Shown here piece after piece: positions 7,245-9,678 of a DNA stretch of 9,678 bases. Every line of letters begins with the position of its first letter. Positions within the stretch are counted from its first letter, which is position 1. The notes below the pieces were generated by a model. The model was not told where the DNA came from. It saw only the letters and a program-made list of their open reading frames with translations, and searched no databases. Source of the stretch: JAUWTJ01 sp965603015 (lineage in GTDB: Bacteria > Pseudomonadota > Alphaproteobacteria > M2410); the NCBI GenBank assembly GCA_965603015.1, contig CBFDBJ010000106.1, forward strand, positions 1 through 9,678. The letters run 5' to 3'. Made by a program: the position numbers and the translations under genes.

Positions 7245-7359
7245 CCCCTCTGCAGTCGGCGCCTCTCCGATCCCATTGCCCAATTCTGAAAAGTATGATT
7301 TCTGACAAGAGAGGCTTTCGCTCGACCAGGAGCCAGCCAAAAACGAAATCAGGGACAAC

Positions 7360-8841
7360 ATGCCAGGGGACGGACCAGATAGAGCGCCGCCAAAGTCACG
7401 ACCGCCCCACGAGGCAGACGAGCGTCGTGGATCCGCACCCGAGACGTGGGACGACAGGCCGGAGATCGCCTCGCCGCTTCTGGACCTGCGCGAGAAATCC
7501 TCCAATCCGCTTGCCCCGTCGCCGCGCTCTCTTGGTATCTGGGAACTGGCGTGGCCAACCATGCTCGCCGCTGCGATGCAAACCATCGTCCGTTGGGCCG
7601 ACATCAAGATGGTCGGCGACCTTGGCGTCGAGGCCGTCGCGGGGGTCTCTGCTGGCGGGCAGATTTACTGGCTGGTTCAGGCGGCCTCCATGGCGCTGAC
7701 GACCGGTCTCGTTGCGCTTGTGGCACGCGCTGTCGGAAGCGGCGATGAGAGCCTGGTTGATCGCACCCTGAAGCAGACCATTCTCATGGGCGCAGTCTTC
7801 GGTCTGGTGTCATGGCTCTTCATGCTGCCTCTCCTTGACGAGAGCCTTGCCATGCTCGGGGTGGCGCCAGGTGTCATCGGCTATGGCAGCGACTATCTCT
7901 TCTGGCTCATCGCCGGGAATATCCCCTTCGCGCTCGGCTTTATTTTTGCTGCCGCGCTTCGTGCTGCAGGCGATTCCAGGATGCCGCTTTATGTCGGTGT
8001 CGCGACCAATCTCATCAATATTTTTCTCAACTGGATCCTCATCTATGGCCATTGGGGAGCACCGGAGCTGGGTGTCGTCGGCGCCGGCATGGCGTCGAGC
8101 CTGGCGATGGTGGTGCAGCTTGGCATCTTCTGGTTGCTGTGGTCTCGCAAAAGCCTGATCGTCAAACCTGGCCCCGCCAGCTTTGCCGTGGACCGCACTC
8201 TTTGCCGCCGCATCCTGAAGATCGGATATCCAGCTACGATCGAAGGCATGATCTGGCAAATCGGTATCCTCGCCTTCATGGCCATCCTGAGCCTCTATGG
8301 CACAGCAGAGTTTACCGCCTATCAGATTGGCGTTCAGGTTCTCGCCCTCGCCTTTCTGCCCGGACACGGGTTTTCGATGGCCGCCTCGACCGTGGTCGGA
8401 CAGCACCTGGGGGCGGATGAACCTGATGCAGCGGCACGAGCCGGGTGGCGCTCCAACTGGATGTCGGTCCTGTTTATGTCCGTACTCGGAGTGGTTCTCA
8501 TCATCATCGCGGAACCCTTTGCGCGATGGTTTCTTGACGACGACGAGGTTGTGCGCCTCGCCGTTGATTTCATCTGGATCCTCGGGCTTGCCCAACCGCT
8601 CATGGCGATCGAGTTTGCCATCGGCGGCGCACTGCGAGGCGCCGGTGATACGCGCTATCCGATGTTCGTGATCTTCGTCGGCCTGATTGGCTGCCGGCTG
8701 ATCCCGGCGGCAATTGCGGCCAATTTCTTCGGCGCCAGTATCCAGATCGTCTGGAGCGCGCTGCTGCTGGACTATGCGGCCAAGGCCGCGCTGCTGGCGT
8801 GGCGCTTCCACGGCGGCAAGTGGAAGCATGTGGAGGTGTAA
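7360..8841 (+). CDS. MATE family multidrug/metabolite efflux transporter
   Basis: MATE proteins are inner-membrane exporters of about 12 helices that use a Na+ or H+ gradient to expel cationic or aromatic compounds. The 493-residue product has two homologous halves. The first starts near residue 58 (LGIWELAWPTMLAAAM) and includes AALRAAGDSRMPLYV followed by NLINIFLNWILIYG. The second starts near residue 285 and includes FLPGHGFSMAASTVVGQHLGADEPDAA and the matching GALRGAGDTRYPMFV. These repeated RAAGDSR/RGAGDTR loops are typical of the family. The first 57 residues are rich in Pro, Arg, Glu and Asp, hydrophilic and not part of the usual MATE fold. No alternative ATG, GTG or TTG start was seen between this region and the first helix. 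AGGGA lies 4 nt before the ATG. The substrate is unknown. The gene ends 6 nt from the rnpB P1 helix. Confidence 0.93.
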   Translation: MPGDGPDRAPPKSRPPHEADERRGSAPETWDDRPEIASPLLDLREKSSNPLAPSPRSLGIWELAWPTMLAAAMQTIVRWADIKMVGDLGVEAVAGVSAGGQIYWLVQAASMALTTGLVALVARAVGSGDESLVDRTLKQTILMGAVFGLVSWLFMLPLLDESLAMLGVAPGVIGYGSDYLFWLIAGNIPFALGFIFAAALRAAGDSRMPLYVGVATNLINIFLNWILIYGHWGAPELGVVGAGMASSLAMVVQLGIFWLLWSRKSLIVKPGPASFAVDRTLCRRILKIGYPATIEGMIWQIGILAFMAILSLYGTAEFTAYQIGVQVLALAFLPGHGFSMAASTVVGQHLGADEPDAAARAGWRSNWMSVLFMSVLGVVLIIIAEPFARWFLDDDEVVRLAVDFIWILGLAQPLMAIEFAIGGALRGAGDTRYPMFVIFVGLIGCRLIPAAIAANFFGASIQIVWSALLLDYAAKAALLAWRFHGGKWKHVEV

Positions 8842-8844
8842 AGA

Positions 8845-9217
<373 letters not shown>

Positions 9218-9220
9218 GAC

Positions 9221-9249
9221 CAATAAGCACTCCTGCAGCTTCTCGTCAA
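9221..9249 (-). promoter_or_regulatory. Candidate rnpB promoter
   Basis: On the minus strand, TTGACG (9249-9244) and TTATTG (9226-9221) are separated by 17 nt. Transcription would start near 9214-9216, which agrees with the 5' end of the P1 helix of rnpB. The inverted repeat ends 2 nt upstream of the -35 box and so does not disrupt it. Confidence 0.65.
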
Positions 9250-9251
9250 GC

Positions 9252-9336
9252 GATACCATGTGTGGGGTCAGAACCTATTATTGCAACGGTCATTCGGACA
9301 GTTGCCATAATAGGGTCTGACCCCACCCATGGTATC
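9252..9336. repeat. 85-bp near-perfect inverted repeat (MITE/REP-like palindrome)
   Basis: Two 36-nt arms, 9252-9287 and 9301-9336, pair with only three mismatches (33/36) around a 13-nt spacer. The arms contain GGGGTCAGA and CCTATTAT and end in GATACCATG. The GGGGTCAGACCC-type core resembles palindromic repeats that I recall as widespread in proteobacterial genomes, often near REP-associated transposases. No transposase is present here, so any mobility would be non-autonomous. The left end lies 2 nt from the rnpB -35 box, and the right end overlaps the stop codon of the amidase fragment. It has no T-run, but as RNA it would form a very stable hairpin and could stop transcription entering from either side. 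Confidence 0.72.
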
Positions 9337-9659
9337 TACCGAAAGTTCAAATAGGTCCGGAGGAGCTCCTGGCAATGCAGGTCGCCGAGACCGTTCATGG
9401 CTTCGGGGCGATAGTGGCGCTGGAAGGCGAGCGTTGTGATCACGGTTGCCTCGTCGAAGGCGCCGGTTGCCTCCAACCTGTAGCCAAAGGCCTTCAGATT
9501 GTTCTGGAACTCCTGGACCTGCCAGCCGGTATCGCCGGGGCCGATGTCCTGACCGGTGACCGGTTCGACGGAGCCGGGGTCGATGAAGCGCCCTACCCCT
9601 TTCAAGAACAAGCGCTGCCAGGGTCCCGTAATAAATTCGAATTTTAAGCGTTTCAGCAA
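9336..9659 (-). pseudogene. 5'-truncated N-acetylmuramoyl-L-alanine amidase (AmpD-type), C-terminal peptidoglycan-binding domain only
   Basis: The frame encodes up to 107 residues from a TTG. Residues about 13-107 resemble the end of alphaproteobacterial AmpD-like amidases: PWQRLFLKGVGRFIDP joins the catalytic domain to the repeat, and GDTGWQVQEFQNNLKAFGYRLEATGAFDEAT...AFQRHYRP is a peptidoglycan-binding domain of the PG_binding_1 type. The zinc-dependent amidase domain that should precede it is absent, and an in-frame TAG lies just upstream (9666-9668). The first dozen residues (MLKRLKFEFITG) do not look like amidase. The stop codon TAG (9338-9336) overlaps the end of the inverted repeat. 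It is therefore probably a remnant of the amidase gene often found beside rnpB. A small free-standing wall-binding protein is possible but less likely, given the TTG start and lack of a signal peptide. Confidence 0.68.
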
Positions 9660-9678
9660 TCTCTGCTATTTTTATCAT

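Noticed and set aside
7276..7299. TTGCCC and TATGAT before the MATE gene as a promoter
   Set aside because: The spacing is only 12 nt, and there is no acceptable -35 at 16-18 nt from TATGAT.
9268..9678. 136-codon minus-strand frame overlapping the amidase fragment
   Set aside because: It is out of frame with the peptidoglycan-binding domain, arginine-rich and lacking any motif, and it runs through the inverted repeat. The amidase frame explains the region better.

Overview
The window looks like an alphaproteobacterial chromosome. The base composition is moderately high in GC. The minus strand carries the start of a dcw (division and cell wall) cluster in the order mraZ-rsmH-ftsL-ftsI-murE-murF. 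An RNase P RNA gene and the remains of an AmpD-type amidase lie upstream of it. From memory, amidase, rnpB and mraZ are neighbours in several alphaproteobacteria. I cannot name the genus.

Region 1 (1-5550, minus strand) is a compact operon. All five gene junctions overlap, four through ATGA (4 nt) and one through TGATG (1 nt). The genes encode MraZ (transcriptional regulator), RsmH (16S rRNA methyltransferase), FtsL and FtsI (septal peptidoglycan synthesis), and MurE and MurF (last steps of the UDP-muramoyl-pentapeptide precursor). murF runs off the left edge after about 140 codons.

Region 2 (5551-5917) is a divergent intergenic region. It holds an unusually long array of ATGG(G) boxes with a 10-nt period, which I read as MraZ operators. 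A candidate mraZ promoter lies inside the array. A second candidate promoter faces right, towards the first lipoprotein gene.

Region 3 (5918-8841, plus strand) holds four accessory genes between mraZ and rnpB: two tandem paralogous small lipoproteins of unknown function, a GNAT acetyltransferase and a MATE-family exporter. None is a usual dcw gene, so this looks like a block inserted into the amidase-rnpB-mraZ neighbourhood.

Region 4 (8845-9678, mainly minus strand) holds rnpB with a recognisable promoter, then an 85-bp near-perfect inverted repeat, then a 5'-truncated amidase fragment that keeps only the C-terminal peptidoglycan-binding domain. The repeat lies 2 nt from the rnpB -35 box and touches the stop codon of the amidase fragment. 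The right end therefore looks rearranged, perhaps by a small mobile repeat.

I see no CRISPR array, tRNA, transposase, prophage or toxin-antitoxin module. The most unusual items are the long MraZ-box array, the paired lipoproteins that also have a C-terminal hydrophobic segment, and the inverted repeat beside a decayed amidase.
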